From assembly GCA_040387475.1 (NCBI GenBank), contig JAZKDT010000012.1, positions 1 through 64,000 of the forward strand: a DNA stretch of 64,000 nucleotides, in the 5' to 3' direction. Under the pieces are notes generated by a model. It saw only the letters and a program-made list of their open reading frames with translations. It had not been told where the DNA came from and did no database searches. Source of the stretch: UBA4416 sp040387475. GTDB taxonomy: Bacteria; Bacteroidota; Bacteroidia; B-17B0; Aurantibacillaceae. Shown piece by piece: positions 49,068 through 58,068 of this stretch. Position 1 is the first letter of the stretch. Every line of letters starts with the position of its first letter. Both the position numbers and the translations under genes were made by a program.

Positions 49068-50894
49068 CTATACTTTATTTAAGTGTGGAATTTGGAGGAT
49101 GACAGTGGTGCCGGTATGATCAGGCTTACTATTTACAATACACCTGATATGTATTTTATAAAGGTCGTTTAACAAAGCAATACGTTCGTTAATGTTTTTT
49201 ATGCCAATAGACTGATGTACCTTTTGATTGGTTGTTTTAAGTTCTTTACTCTTTTCAATGCCGATACCATTATCATCTATTGAGATTTCAATAGTTTCGC
49301 CCCTGTTTTTGACGGTTAACATCAACATTCCTTTTGTTTCTTTATAACGTAACCCATGCCAGATGGCATTTTCTAAATGAGGTTGCAACAGCATATTTGG
49401 AATCGATACACTATCTGTATCCAGATCTTCATCGATGCTGATCGTATATTCAAACTTATCGTTGAATCTCAAATGCTCAAGTTCCAGGTATTTTTTTAAT
49501 TGTTCAAGTTCTTTTTGTAAAGGGATAAAATCTTTGCTGGAATTTTCCATCATATTACGCATCAACGAGGAGTAAGCGGTAAGGTACTTATTAGCTTCTA
49601 TTTCCTTATTTTGTGCAATAAACTGATTGACGCTGTTAAGGCTGTTGAAAATAAAATGCGGATTCATTTCCCTGCGAAGTGATTGAAGCGATATTTTTTT
49701 ATTTTGATTTTTTACGGCCAAAGAATACCGGAAAATAACTAACATCAGTAGAATAAGAATAACCAATGATGCAATCAGAAAATAATTGAAGGTGTTTTTT
49801 TTGTTGATCAGTTCATCCTTTAAAGCTTTCTCTTGTTCGAGTTGTTTAATCTTATTATCTGTTACTTCAAATATTTTTTTATCGATTAAGGTCGTGTCGG
49901 CTTTAATTAACGTTTCAAGTTTTTGTAAGAACACTTCATACAGTCGCAACGTAGTTTTATCATCATGCTTTGTTCTGTAATAGCCTATGAGTTGCATCAA
50001 ACTGTTTTTTGCGTCGATGGTCTTTCCTCTTGTGAGGGCGAGGTTATAAGCCTCTTGAATCATTAATACTGCCTTATCTTCTTCATTATTCAATATGAGC
50101 AATTTAGCAAGACTTTGACGTTGCTTTATCTGTTCACCTACATCATTCAAACTATCTTCATTTTGCAGCACATCATTTTTAATAGAAATTGCCTGGGCCA
50201 AATCATTATTACTGGCATAAATATCTGCTATTTCATTCTTAATAATATTCTTTTCTACGGGGTCATTATTGGCTACATCGAGCGCATTATTAAAATTTTC
50301 GATGGCCGCTGTAGAATTATTTTGCTGGATATTTACTTCTGCCAGTTGCTTGTAAGCATCTTTCATATCTTCTTTGATCACAGAAGAATTGCCTTTAGAT
50401 TCTTTTTTTAAACTGCTTATTTTTTTATTAATGGAGTTTGTTTGTTCCACCGGGTTATTGCTGTTCTTTAACCTGGATGCATCACTCGTATTGAGCGTAT
50501 TGTTATATTGTATAGTCGAATTCTGAGATGCTTTGTCGTAGCTCTGAATAGCGTCACTGGTTTTATTTTGAGCTTCCTGTATTTTAGCCAGTGTACGTAA
50601 TGCAATTGCAAGCTGTTCCTTGGACTTGGTTTTCTTGTATAAGTCAACCGCTCTCTGCTGATATTCTTCTGCTTTGGTAAGATCGTTGTTCTTCACCAGT
50701 TCTTTTACAAGATCTTCATACTTTGCAGCAATACTTAGGTCGTTCTCTCCCTTCTTTAACCCTTTTTCAATTGAACTCGATTTTTGTTTCAGCTGAGAGT
50801 TATTTTGCTGCTCTCTTTCCTGTGAAAAACCAGTTGAGCTAATGAAGAAAAAACAAAGCAAAGCCAGCCCTTCTTTTAACAGACTTAACTTCAT
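49068..50894 (-). CDS. LytS-type histidine kinase with N-terminal tetratricopeptide repeats
   Basis: The ATG at 50894 is chosen. It has a GAGG-like Shine-Dalgarno (AGAGGTGG) and opens a signal peptide (LLKEGLALLCFFFISSTGFSQ). A longer start at 50924 is possible. The periplasmic part is TPR-like (EDLVKELVKNNDLTKAEEYQQRAVDLYKKT, AKIQEAQNKTSDAIQSYDKA, QLAEVNIQQNNSTAAIENFNNAL). One transmembrane helix (YFLIASLVILILLMLVIF) leads to the kinase core with LRREMNPHFIFNSLNSV (His413) and MLLQPHLENAIWHG. A TPR-domain sensor with a single TM segment is a recurrent Bacteroidota design. The signal is unknown. Confidence 0.93.
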   Translation of the reverse strand: MKLSLLKEGLALLCFFFISSTGFSQEREQQNNSQLKQKSSSIEKGLKKGENDLSIAAKYEDLVKELVKNNDLTKAEEYQQRAVDLYKKTKSKEQLAIALRTLAKIQEAQNKTSDAIQSYDKASQNSTIQYNNTLNTSDASRLKNSNNPVEQTNSINKKISSLKKESKGNSSVIKEDMKDAYKQLAEVNIQQNNSTAAIENFNNALDVANNDPVEKNIIKNEIADIYASNNDLAQAISIKNDVLQNEDSLNDVGEQIKQRQSLAKLLILNNEEDKAVLMIQEAYNLALTRGKTIDAKNSLMQLIGYYRTKHDDKTTLRLYEVFLQKLETLIKADTTLIDKKIFEVTDNKIKQLEQEKALKDELINKKNTFNYFLIASLVILILLMLVIFRYSLAVKNQNKKISLQSLRREMNPHFIFNSLNSVNQFIAQNKEIEANKYLTAYSSLMRNMMENSSKDFIPLQKELEQLKKYLELEHLRFNDKFEYTISIDEDLDTDSVSIPNMLLQPHLENAIWHGLRYKETKGMLMLTVKNRGETIEISIDDNGIGIEKSKELKTTNQKVHQSIGIKNINERIALLNDLYKIHIRCIVNSKPDHTGTTVILQIPHLNKV

Positions 50895-51000
50895 GTATCC
50901 ACCTCTACCACCGTTATTTTTCACAAAGTAAAATAACTCAAATTAATTTGTTTTTACAATCCATTTCACCAAGTCAAACACCTGTTATACCCATTTAGCA

Positions 51001-51030
51001 TTTTATGGCTACCCATACAGCCTAATTTTG
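51001..51030 (+). promoter_or_regulatory. Candidate promoter of the SIMPL gene
   Basis: TAATTTTG (51023-51030) matches TAnnTTTG, 22 bp before the ATG. TTTT (51001-51004), one base from TTTG, sits at the expected distance upstream. Confidence 0.5.
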
Positions 51031-51052
51031 TCCTATACCAAACTTTATACCC

Positions 51053-51784
51053 ATGAAAACAACCTATTTGCAAACTATTTTAACATCCTGCGTTTTAGTA
51101 CTAATGATTTTCATGTTTGGAAAATCGCTTTTAGGACAAGAATCCTCTCATACACAAAAAAAACAAATTACGGTAACAGGAAGTGCTGAAATGAATATTG
51201 ATCCTGATCAGCTGGAGCTTTCGATAACACTTCATACAAATCGAACCGAACTTGATAAACGAGAAGATGATCTGGTTGTCATCTTACAAAAACACAATAT
51301 ACCAAAAGAACAACTGATTTTTAATCATAGCGACTCCTGGTGGGATTGGTGGTACTATCGCAATCACAACGAGATCAATAAGACCTTTAAAATCAAACTC
51401 AACTCGAAAACCAATTTGTTAGATCTGGTGAAAGACCTTAATAAAACCTGGGTGCATAGCGTTTCTATCACAAACACTACTCATAAAGACATTCTTACTT
51501 ATCGAAAAGAGGTCAAAAAAGAAGCGGTGAAAGCAGCCAAAGACAAAGCATCTTACCTGTTGGATGCGATCGACGAAAAGATTGGTCCGGTTATCTCTAT
51601 CGAAGAAATGACCAACGACAATCAAAATTATGGCGGCTGGTACTGGCAAAATTCATTAAGTAACAGTATTAGTAACTCTAACATCAGTATGAATGCTGGC
51701 GACAGTAATAGTTCTGACAAAATTGACAATCTCTCTCAAATTAAATTACGCTATGAAGTCAAAGCAGTTTTCGAAATAAAATAA
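51053..51784 (+). CDS. SIMPL domain (DUF541) secreted protein
   Basis: Signal peptide/TM at residues 8-28 (ILTSCVLVLMIFMFGKSLLG), then a SIMPL (DUF541) domain: KQITVTGSAEMNIDPDQLELSITLHT and LRYEVKAVFEIK at the end. The inner region with a Trp/Tyr-rich loop (SWWDWWYYRNHNEINK) is typical. The family is periplasmic or extracytoplasmic; its biochemical role is unclear. It is the first gene after the divergent kinase and 34 bp ahead of the VWA gene, which suggests co-transcription. Confidence 0.92.
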   Translation: MKTTYLQTILTSCVLVLMIFMFGKSLLGQESSHTQKKQITVTGSAEMNIDPDQLELSITLHTNRTELDKREDDLVVILQKHNIPKEQLIFNHSDSWWDWWYYRNHNEINKTFKIKLNSKTNLLDLVKDLNKTWVHSVSITNTTHKDILTYRKEVKKEAVKAAKDKASYLLDAIDEKIGPVISIEEMTNDNQNYGGWYWQNSLSNSISNSNISMNAGDSNSSDKIDNLSQIKLRYEVKAVFEIK

Positions 51785-51818
51785 CCAGTCCCCAATATTA
51801 ACCTTAAAAAATAATATC

Positions 51819-52994
51819 ATGAAACATTCATTCTTTACAATGGCTCTAGCTATTACAGCGCTACTTACACGTAGCACTAATACTCAAGCAAACAATCTTA
51901 TTACCGTTGAAACATACCTGGGTTTAACCACGCAATTACTTCCTCCCGACAGTAGTTCTAAAATACAGGTTGCATTATTATTTGACACATCTAACAGCAT
52001 GGATGGTTTGATAGAACAAGCTAAGTCGCGTTTATGGGATGTTGTAAATACCCTTACTACTTTAAAATATCTGGGCAAAACACCTACCATTGAAATTGCC
52101 TTATATGAATATGGTAATGATGGCTTATCAAAAACCAATGACTACATAAGGCAGGTAACACCTTTAACAAGTGATCTGGATCTGATTTCAGAAAAACTAT
52201 TTGCTTTAAGAACCAATGGAGGTAGCGAATATTGCGGAGCAGTTATTCAAAACTGTGTAAAAGAACTTCAATGGGATGACGGTTCAAGTACCATGAAGCT
52301 GGTTTATATTGCCGGTAACGAAGGATTTAACCAGGGTGGAGTTCATTACAAAGACGCTATTAGCAGTGCCTTGAAAAGCGGCATTTTTGTAAATACTATT
52401 TTTTGTGGTAATAAACAGGAAGGAATTACTTTGTTTTGGGAAGACGGCGCTGTTAAAGGTCATGGCAAATATTTTAATATTGATTCTGATAAAAAAGTAG
52501 AATACATTGCAACGCCATATGATGCCCAAATAAGTGCCTGCAACGAAAAACTAAACAAAACATATATAGGTTACGGCAAACAAGGCGCTCAAAAAAAGCA
52601 AGCGCAGGTAGCCCAGGATGCGAATGCCAGTAGTATTTCCCATGCTAACTCCACTGAACGAATTGTAACCAAAAGTAAAGCTGTTTATAAAAATGATACC
52701 TGGGACCTGGTAGATAAAGTAAAAGAAAATGAAAGCAATCTTGATAAATTAAAAGTGGAAGATCTGCCGGCCGAATACAAAAGCAAGAGCAAAGAGGAGA
52801 TCAAAAAAATTGTAGTAGAAAAATCGACAGAACGAGAAAAAATACAAAAAGAAATTGGAGAGCTTGCCGTAAAACGTCAAAAACACATAACAGAAGTGGC
52901 TAAAACAAAAACCCAAAAGGATGATTTGGGATCAGCTATTAAAAGTTCAATAGTATCCATAGCTGCCGTAAAAGGATACACAGTAGATAGATAA
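51819..52994 (+). CDS. Secreted von Willebrand factor A domain protein
   Basis: Signal peptide (FTMALAITALLTRSTNTQA), then a VWA domain with an intact metal-ion-dependent adhesion site start DTSNSMDGLIEQAKS (DxSxS) and the later Thr/Asp residues (LRTNGGSEYCGAVIQ, VYIAGNEGFNQGG). The C-terminal ~130 residues are lysine-rich and helical (VEDLPAEYKSKSKEEIKKIV), probably coiled coil. It lies 34 bp after the SIMPL gene and ends at a strong terminator. VWA proteins bind partners through the metal site; the partner is unknown. Confidence 0.9.
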   Translation: MKHSFFTMALAITALLTRSTNTQANNLITVETYLGLTTQLLPPDSSSKIQVALLFDTSNSMDGLIEQAKSRLWDVVNTLTTLKYLGKTPTIEIALYEYGNDGLSKTNDYIRQVTPLTSDLDLISEKLFALRTNGGSEYCGAVIQNCVKELQWDDGSSTMKLVYIAGNEGFNQGGVHYKDAISSALKSGIFVNTIFCGNKQEGITLFWEDGAVKGHGKYFNIDSDKKVEYIATPYDAQISACNEKLNKTYIGYGKQGAQKKQAQVAQDANASSISHANSTERIVTKSKAVYKNDTWDLVDKVKENESNLDKLKVEDLPAEYKSKSKEEIKKIVVEKSTEREKIQKEIGELAVKRQKHITEVAKTKTQKDDLGSAIKSSIVSIAAVKGYTVDR

Positions 52995-52998
52995 AACG

Positions 52999-53031
52999 AA
53001 AAAGCCCGCTATAAAAAATAGCGGGCTTTTT
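52999..53031. terminator. Bidirectional terminator after the VWA gene
   Basis: Perfect 14-bp stem AAAAAGCCCGCTAT (52999-53012) / ATAGCGGGCTTTTT (53018-53031), 5-base loop, with A- and T-runs on opposite sides. It also follows the convergent yqeY gene (minus, ending 53045). Confidence 0.92.
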
Positions 53032-53044
53032 AAATAAGATTTGT

Positions 53045-53456
53045 TTATCCTAACATATCTTTTACCAGTTGCGAAACCAACTTGCCGTCTGCTTTTCCGG
53101 CAATTANNNNNNNNNNGCCCTACTGCTCCTACTTCATTAATGGCATTTCTGATGATGTCTTTCAGCTCATCTTCTGACAATGGTTTTGGAATATACTCCT
53201 CCATAACCAAAGCCTGTGCTAATTCATCTTCAGCTAAATCAGGACGGTTTTGTTGAACGTAAATTTCATAAGTTTCCTTGCGTTTTTTATATTCTTTTTG
53301 AATGGCTTTTGTTGCGCTTTCTTCTGTTAATCCTTCCGGAGATGTTTTTAATAACAAGATTACTGCTTTTATAGCTCTTACTGCCTCTAAACGTTTAGCA
53401 TTTTTTGCTAACATCGACGCTTTTACATCTGCGTTTATTTTTTCTTCTATTCCCAT
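53045..53456 (-). CDS. GatB/YqeY-domain protein (contains an assembly gap)
   Basis: Small protein of the YqeY family, related to the tail domain of the amidotransferase subunit GatB. Its precise role is unclear. N-terminal part: GIEEKINADVKASMLAKNAKRLEAVRAIKAVI, then EEYIPKPLSEDELKDIIRNAINEVGAVG just before the gap. After ten N (53107-53116) the correct frame resumes as IAGKADGKLVSQLVKDMLG and stops at 53045. The family's usual middle piece (around DMGKVM) is missing, so the gap hides more than 10 bp. Ignoring the gap would give a false extension to 52947. Confidence 0.92.
53107..53116. other. Assembly gap (10 N) inside yqeY
   Basis: Ten ambiguous bases. The conserved family segment expected between GAVG and IAGKADG is absent, implying a longer true gap. 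Confidence 0.98.
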
Positions 53457-53562
53457 AATTAATTTAAGTTAAAATTTAGAAGTTAAAATTAAAAAAAGAT
53501 TCGCAACTCAATGAATATATATTTAACTTTCTAAACCTTTTAACTTCCGAAACTTAATTATT

Positions 53563-54123
53563 ATGCAATGCACCTGGCCAGCCAACGATGAGCAAATGCT
53601 AGCTTATCACGATACCGAATGGGGAACTCCTGCACACGACGATAAAAAACATTTTGAATTTTTGGTTCTGGATTGTTTTCAGGCAGGTTTAAGTTGGAAA
53701 ACTATTTTACACCGACGCCATCATTTTAAAAAGGCCTTTGCCGGTTTCGATGCAAAGAAGGTCGCTAAATTTAATGACGATAAAGTGTTAGAATTGATGC
53801 GGAACGAAGGCATTATTCGTAACAAATTAAAAATTAAGAATACCATAAAAAATGCCAAAGCATTTACAGAAATTCAAAAAGAATTTGGATCATTTGACTC
53901 ATACATCTGGCAATTTACGGGTAATAAGACTATTGTAACAAAAGTAAAAAGTTCAGAAGAGATCCGAGCCACAAGTCCTGAATCGGACAAGATGAGTGAA
54001 GCGCTAAAGAAACGTGGCTTTACCTTTGTGGGTTCTACCATTTGTTATGCTTACATGCAGGCGGCCGGAATGATTAATGACCATTTGGTGAGTTGTAGTA
54101 GATTTAAGGAGGTGATGAAGTGA
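53563..54123 (+). CDS. tag: DNA-3-methyladenine glycosylase I
   Basis: Base-excision repair enzyme removing 3-methyladenine from alkylated DNA. The zinc ligands of this family are present: Cys3 and His16 (CTWPANDEQMLAYHDTEWG), and His174 and Cys178 (MINDHLVSCSRF). Other family blocks are LVLDCFQAGLSWKTILHRR, FVGSTICYAYMQAAG and the central AFAGFDAKKVAKF. Length is 186 residues, as expected. It stands alone after yqeY in divergent orientation. Confidence 0.96.
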   Translation: MQCTWPANDEQMLAYHDTEWGTPAHDDKKHFEFLVLDCFQAGLSWKTILHRRHHFKKAFAGFDAKKVAKFNDDKVLELMRNEGIIRNKLKIKNTIKNAKAFTEIQKEFGSFDSYIWQFTGNKTIVTKVKSSEEIRATSPESDKMSEALKKRGFTFVGSTICYAYMQAAGMINDHLVSCSRFKEVMK

Positions 54124-54186
54124 TTTAACGTATATTTGGTTGTATGTTTAGTTAAACAAGGAGGATAAATAGTAAAAATAAAGAAA

Positions 54187-54960
54187 ATGAAAAAAGCGTT
54201 ATTTATAATCATTTTGTGTCCAATAATTTTGTGGTCACAAAATGACACTATATTTAAAATTAATGGCAGAACAATTCCTTGCACCATAACATTAGTCAAC
54301 GAGGGTGCAGTTTTCTTTAAGGATAAGAAAAATTATGGCGATCAAATTCCAATTTCAGAAGTTAGATTATATAGTCAATCTGGAACAAGAAAGGAGCCTA
54401 TTACCAAAGAGGATAGCTATTTTAGATATGCTGAATATAATATGTCTGCTTTCGGAGAAAAATTCGAAATACACGTGGAAGTGTGTACAAACGAAATCAT
54501 GAATTACTATATACACACTTGTTCAGTTGACAAAATATCTAATAAAACAGCGCTAACCCTCAACGAACTTGAACTAAAGACATTTTTAAATTATTTAACC
54601 ACAATAAGTAGAAATTATGCCAATTGGACTGAAATAGCTATTAAAAATGATGTTCAAAACTACAGCAAAAAAGGCAGTGAATCTACCATTTCCCTGCCAG
54701 GCGCGTTTTATCTTGGCAAGTGGCATTTCGATAAAAGTATCGAATTACATTCTCTCTTTAATGTTACTGATAGTAAAAGTACAATTTCTATAATCAGTGA
54801 TGAAATTACTACTAATGATAACCAGTTTATGTCAAATAAGGGATTATCTTTTATATTTTCTAATACAACAGAAATTGAAAATTTGATAAACCTTATGGAT
54901 AGAAAAACTATTCTGGATTTTTATTACAATAAAAAAAAATTGGATGCTTTGTTTAAATAA
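54187..54960 (+). CDS. Secreted protein of unknown function, 257 aa
   Basis: Signal peptide (KALFIIILCPIILWSQ). The N-terminal mature part (DTIFKINGRTIPCTITLVNEGAVFFKDKK) resembles the small beta domains at the start of many Bacteroidota secreted proteins of unknown role. The middle is helical (LTLNELELKTFLNYLTTIS). A GGA-rich ribosome site (AAGGAGGAT) lies about 28 bp before the ATG, which is further than usual. Its 3' end faces a region that looks like a dispersed repeat (54985-55078). Confidence 0.72.
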   Translation: MKKALFIIILCPIILWSQNDTIFKINGRTIPCTITLVNEGAVFFKDKKNYGDQIPISEVRLYSQSGTRKEPITKEDSYFRYAEYNMSAFGEKFEIHVEVCTNEIMNYYIHTCSVDKISNKTALTLNELELKTFLNYLTTISRNYANWTEIAIKNDVQNYSKKGSESTISLPGAFYLGKWHFDKSIELHSLFNVTDSKSTISIISDEITTNDNQFMSNKGLSFIFSNTTEIENLINLMDRKTILDFYYNKKKLDALFK

Positions 54961-54984
54961 ACACTTAACTTCTTTCTGCGCAAG

Positions 54985-55078
54985 GGATGCGAACGAAAAT
55001 CCTTTGCCTGTCTCTTGCAAAGATTGGAGTGGGCAAGCCCGACCCGACTGTATCTTTGGAGGGAAGCGCCCAAAAGAT
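54985..55078. repeat. Possible dispersed intergenic element
   Basis: About 95 bp between two genes, markedly more GC-rich than its surroundings. It contains a small hairpin CTTTG (55002-55006) / CAAAG (55018-55022) and the segments GGGCAAGCCCGACCCGACTG and GGAAGCGCCCAAAA. It resembles intergenic repeats I associate with Bacteroidota genomes, from memory only and not checked. Confidence 0.4.
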
Positions 55079-55088
55079 AAAAATGAAC

Positions 55089-55973
55089 CTACTCATAATG
55101 CACTACCCCGCAACAGTTCTTAAATTTTTTGCCTTTTCCGCAAGGGCAAAGATCATTTCTACCGATCCGGTTTTTTTTGAGCGCTAATTTTCGGGAGGCA
55201 GGATCCTGTTTAAAGATTTGTTCCATCAATGCATACAGCTCGGGATGTTTACTTTTTAAAAGTTCGGGGCGTTCAAAAAAATATTCGCTGGCAACTGCAA
55301 AAAATTCGGTCTGGCTCGTACCTCCATAGGGGTTGATATCCGATTTTCCTTTATGGATTAATTCAATTTCTTTGGCTATTAATTTGATCCATGGCAACAC
55401 ATATTTTTTACCCAATAAATTTTCAGGAATCCCATCCACGGCGCCGTCTGTTTTATCAATTAAATGCACAAATTCATGAATGGCCGTATTATGTTTATCT
55501 GTGTCATTCGCGAAACCATTCAATAACGCTTGTTTGGATAAAATCATAGTGCCGTTCATAGGACCCTCGCCTACCATTCCCAGGATCCGACGATCATCAC
55601 CGGCCGTCTCAAAGTTCGCATTAAAAGCGCCAGGATACAACAATACTTCGGTAACGTTAGTTCGGTAATGCCAATCTGTAAAAGCAAAAACCGGTATTAC
55701 AGCGCTTGACGCTACCAATATTCTATCGGTATCATCAATGGAAACATCGATACCAGTGATACGAACTTCGCCTAGAAAACCAAGAATATCGGTTTCAAAA
55801 AGAGCTTTATCTCCTTCATTTAAACTATTATAAAATGCAACTTTCTCCATAAGGATCATTCGCCAGGCAGGCAAAAATTCGCTTACATTTATCCCGATTT
55901 CCTTGCCCTTATTTAATTGAAAGTAACCAAAAATTGCAATCAGTATCAAAACAATAATTCCAAAAAATTCCAT
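55089..55973 (-). CDS. MtfA-like (M90) zinc peptidase with C-terminal SEC-C metal-binding motif
   Basis: One N-terminal transmembrane helix (GIIVLILIAIFGYFQL), then a domain matching MtfA/YeeI-type peptidases: WRMILMEKVAFYNSLNEGDK, WHYRTNVTEVLLYPGAF, and the zinc site HEFVH (residues 166-170) in NTAIHEFVHLIDKTDGAVDG. The last 25 residues are a SEC-C motif (RNDLCPCGKGKKFKNCC), a zinc-binding tail. In E. coli, MtfA acts on the Mlc-glucose-uptake axis; no such partner is known here. At 294 residues it is slightly longer than plain MtfA because of the tail. Confidence 0.92.
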   Translation of the reverse strand: MEFFGIIVLILIAIFGYFQLNKGKEIGINVSEFLPAWRMILMEKVAFYNSLNEGDKALFETDILGFLGEVRITGIDVSIDDTDRILVASSAVIPVFAFTDWHYRTNVTEVLLYPGAFNANFETAGDDRRILGMVGEGPMNGTMILSKQALLNGFANDTDKHNTAIHEFVHLIDKTDGAVDGIPENLLGKKYVLPWIKLIAKEIELIHKGKSDINPYGGTSQTEFFAVASEYFFERPELLKSKHPELYALMEQIFKQDPASRKLALKKNRIGRNDLCPCGKGKKFKNCCGVVHYE

Positions 55974-56048
55974 CTAATTTTACGTTATATAATTCGTCAT
56001 TAATTTGTGTAAATTTAGTGCTTTAAACAGGACATCAAAATAACATCT

Positions 56049-57143
56049 ATGCTTTTAAAGACGATCATTGCAGAACTGGAGCGCTTTGCCCCTCTTTCAT
56101 ACCAAGAATCTTATGATAACTGTGGACTACTGACCGGGACTAAGGAACAGGACGTAACAGCGGCGTTATTATGTTTGGATTGCACGGAAGCTGTTGTGGA
56201 TGAAGCAATCTTAAAAAAATGTAATTTAATTATTGCTCATCATCCTATTATTTTTGGTGGGCTAAAAAAAATAAATGGTGCTAATTATGTAGAACGAACA
56301 ATTATCAAAGCCATCCAAAATAATATTGCCATTTATGCCTGTCACACTAATTTGGATAATGTAAAGGCCGGTGTGAATAAGAAAATTGCTGATAAATTGG
56401 GCCTGGTTAACCAGCGCATTTTATCTCCAAAAAAATCTTTATTGAAGAAACTGGTGACATTTGTTCCGGCTACACATTTGGACATAGTGAGGGACAGTTT
56501 ATTTAATGCAGGAGCAGGAAATATTGGAAATTACGATAGTTGTAGTTTTACCGTGGAAGGAAAAGGAACTTTTAGGGGAAATGAACAATCTAATCCTGTT
56601 ATTGGTGAAAAAGGAAAATTAAGCCTGGAAAACGAGGTTAGGCTGGAATTGATTTTCGAATCGGTGAACGAGGGAAATATGTTGTCGGCTCTAAAACAAT
56701 GTCATCCATACGAAGAAATTGCCTACGATATTTATCAACTAGAAAACAGCTATCAAAATATCGGTTCCGGAATGGTTGGAGAATTGGACAACCCTATACC
56801 TGAAAACGAGTTTTTAGAGCAGTTAAAAACCGTTTTTAAGGTAAAATTCCTGAAACACACGGCTTTATTAAATAAACCTATCCAAAAAGTAGCCCTTTGC
56901 GGTGGTAGTGGAAGCTTTTTGCTTAAAAATGCAATTAACTTAAAATCAGATATATATATAAGTTCAGACTTTAAATATCATGAGTTTTTTGATGCGGAAA
57001 ATAAGATTGTGATCGCGGATATCGGCCATTATGAAACCGAGCAATTTACCCCTGAAATTTTTTATGAGATTATATCAAATAAATTTCCTACTTTTGCAAG
57101 CTATTTAACGGAAACAAACACTAACCCAGTTAATTATTTTTAA
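56049..57143 (+). CDS. Nif3-like dinuclear metal-center protein
   Basis: Member of the Nif3/DUF34 family, ring-shaped hexamers with a two-metal site; members have been annotated as GTP cyclohydrolase I type 2. Metal ligands are visible in IIAHHPIIFGGLKK, ACHTNLDNVKAGVN and, at the C-terminus, DIGHYETEQFTPEIF. At 364 residues it carries the inserted middle domain (about residues 130-240) seen in long members. It is 3 bp upstream of the zinc-ribbon gene, and this pairing recurs in bacteria. Confidence 0.93.
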   Translation: MLLKTIIAELERFAPLSYQESYDNCGLLTGTKEQDVTAALLCLDCTEAVVDEAILKKCNLIIAHHPIIFGGLKKINGANYVERTIIKAIQNNIAIYACHTNLDNVKAGVNKKIADKLGLVNQRILSPKKSLLKKLVTFVPATHLDIVRDSLFNAGAGNIGNYDSCSFTVEGKGTFRGNEQSNPVIGEKGKLSLENEVRLELIFESVNEGNMLSALKQCHPYEEIAYDIYQLENSYQNIGSGMVGELDNPIPENEFLEQLKTVFKVKFLKHTALLNKPIQKVALCGGSGSFLLKNAINLKSDIYISSDFKYHEFFDAENKIVIADIGHYETEQFTPEIFYEIISNKFPTFASYLTETNTNPVNYF

Positions 57144-57146
57144 ACT

Positions 57147-57911
57147 ATGTGCGCTAAAATCAAAGAAAAAATTGATGCATCTATCGAAGGAAAACTTCGT
57201 GCTTTATATGAATTACAAATTATCGATTCTAAAATTGATCGTATCCGTACGGTTCGTGGTGAATTACCTTTAGAGGTTCAAGATCTTGAAGACAGTGTTG
57301 CCGGTTTAGAAACACGTGTTACTAATTTAACTCAGGAGTTAACCGAATTAAAAGATCAGGTTGCTGAGAAAACGCAGGCCATTAAAGATTTTCAGGCTAA
57401 CATTAAAAAATACGAAGCGCAACAAGGTAAAGTTAGAAATAACCGTGAATATGATGCTATTTCTAAAGAGATTGAGTTCCAGAACTTAGAGATCCAGTTA
57501 GCTGAAAAGCGTTTGAAAGAAAGCAAATTTGCTATCGAATCAAAATCCGAGATCGTTGAAAAATCTCAACATGATTTTTCTGAACGTAAAAAAGATTTAA
57601 AATTAAAAAAATCTGAATTAGACGAGATCATTGCTGAAACAGAAAAAGAAGAAAAAGACCTGATGAAAGCTTCTGAAAAAGCTACAGAAGGAATTGAAGA
57701 CAGATTAGTTAATGCTTACAGAAGAGTACGTGCTAATACCCGTAATGGTTTAGCTGTTGTTCCGGTTGAGCGTGATGCATGCGGTGGTTGCTTTAACAAG
57801 ATACCGCCACAAAAACAATTAGATATCCGTATGAATAAAAAGATTTTGGTATGCGAGCACTGTGGTCGTATTATGGTGGATCCTAATATTATTCCATCAG
57901 AAGAAGCTTAA
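57147..57911 (+). CDS. Coiled-coil protein with C4-type zinc ribbon
   Basis: Roughly residues 20-180 form a long coiled coil (VAGLETRVTNLTQELTELKDQVAEK, EFQNLEIQLAEKRLKESKFAIES). The C-terminus holds a zinc ribbon CGGC ... CEHC (ACGGCFNKIPPQKQ, LVCEHCGRIMV). At 254 residues it matches the widespread zf-RING_7-type family often found next to Nif3. The function is unclear; it may bind nucleic acid. It shares an operon with the Nif3-like gene and ends at a strong terminator. Confidence 0.93.
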   Translation: MCAKIKEKIDASIEGKLRALYELQIIDSKIDRIRTVRGELPLEVQDLEDSVAGLETRVTNLTQELTELKDQVAEKTQAIKDFQANIKKYEAQQGKVRNNREYDAISKEIEFQNLEIQLAEKRLKESKFAIESKSEIVEKSQHDFSERKKDLKLKKSELDEIIAETEKEEKDLMKASEKATEGIEDRLVNAYRRVRANTRNGLAVVPVERDACGGCFNKIPPQKQLDIRMNKKILVCEHCGRIMVDPNIIPSEEA

Positions 57912-57932
57912 TCTTTTCCATATTTAAAATAA

Positions 57933-57965
57933 AAAGAGCGAGATGTCTGTCTCGCTCTTTTTTTT
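57933..57965 (+). terminator. Rho-independent terminator of the nif3/zinc-ribbon operon
   Basis: Perfect 11-bp stem AAAGAGCGAGA (57933-57943) / TCTCGCTCTTT (57950-57960), 6-base loop, then a T-run. Confidence 0.92.
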
Positions 57966-58068
57966 GTCCTTATAAAATCATGACTCCAAATTTTATCCGC
58001 TCCAAATTTAATAAATTCGTTAATTTTTTATGCTTCACATTTAGCTTTAAAAGCTAGGTTTATTTTTG

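Noticed and set aside
52947..53044. C-terminal extension of yqeY to 52947
   Set aside because: It is read in the wrong frame across the N gap. The correct frame gives the family end at 53045.
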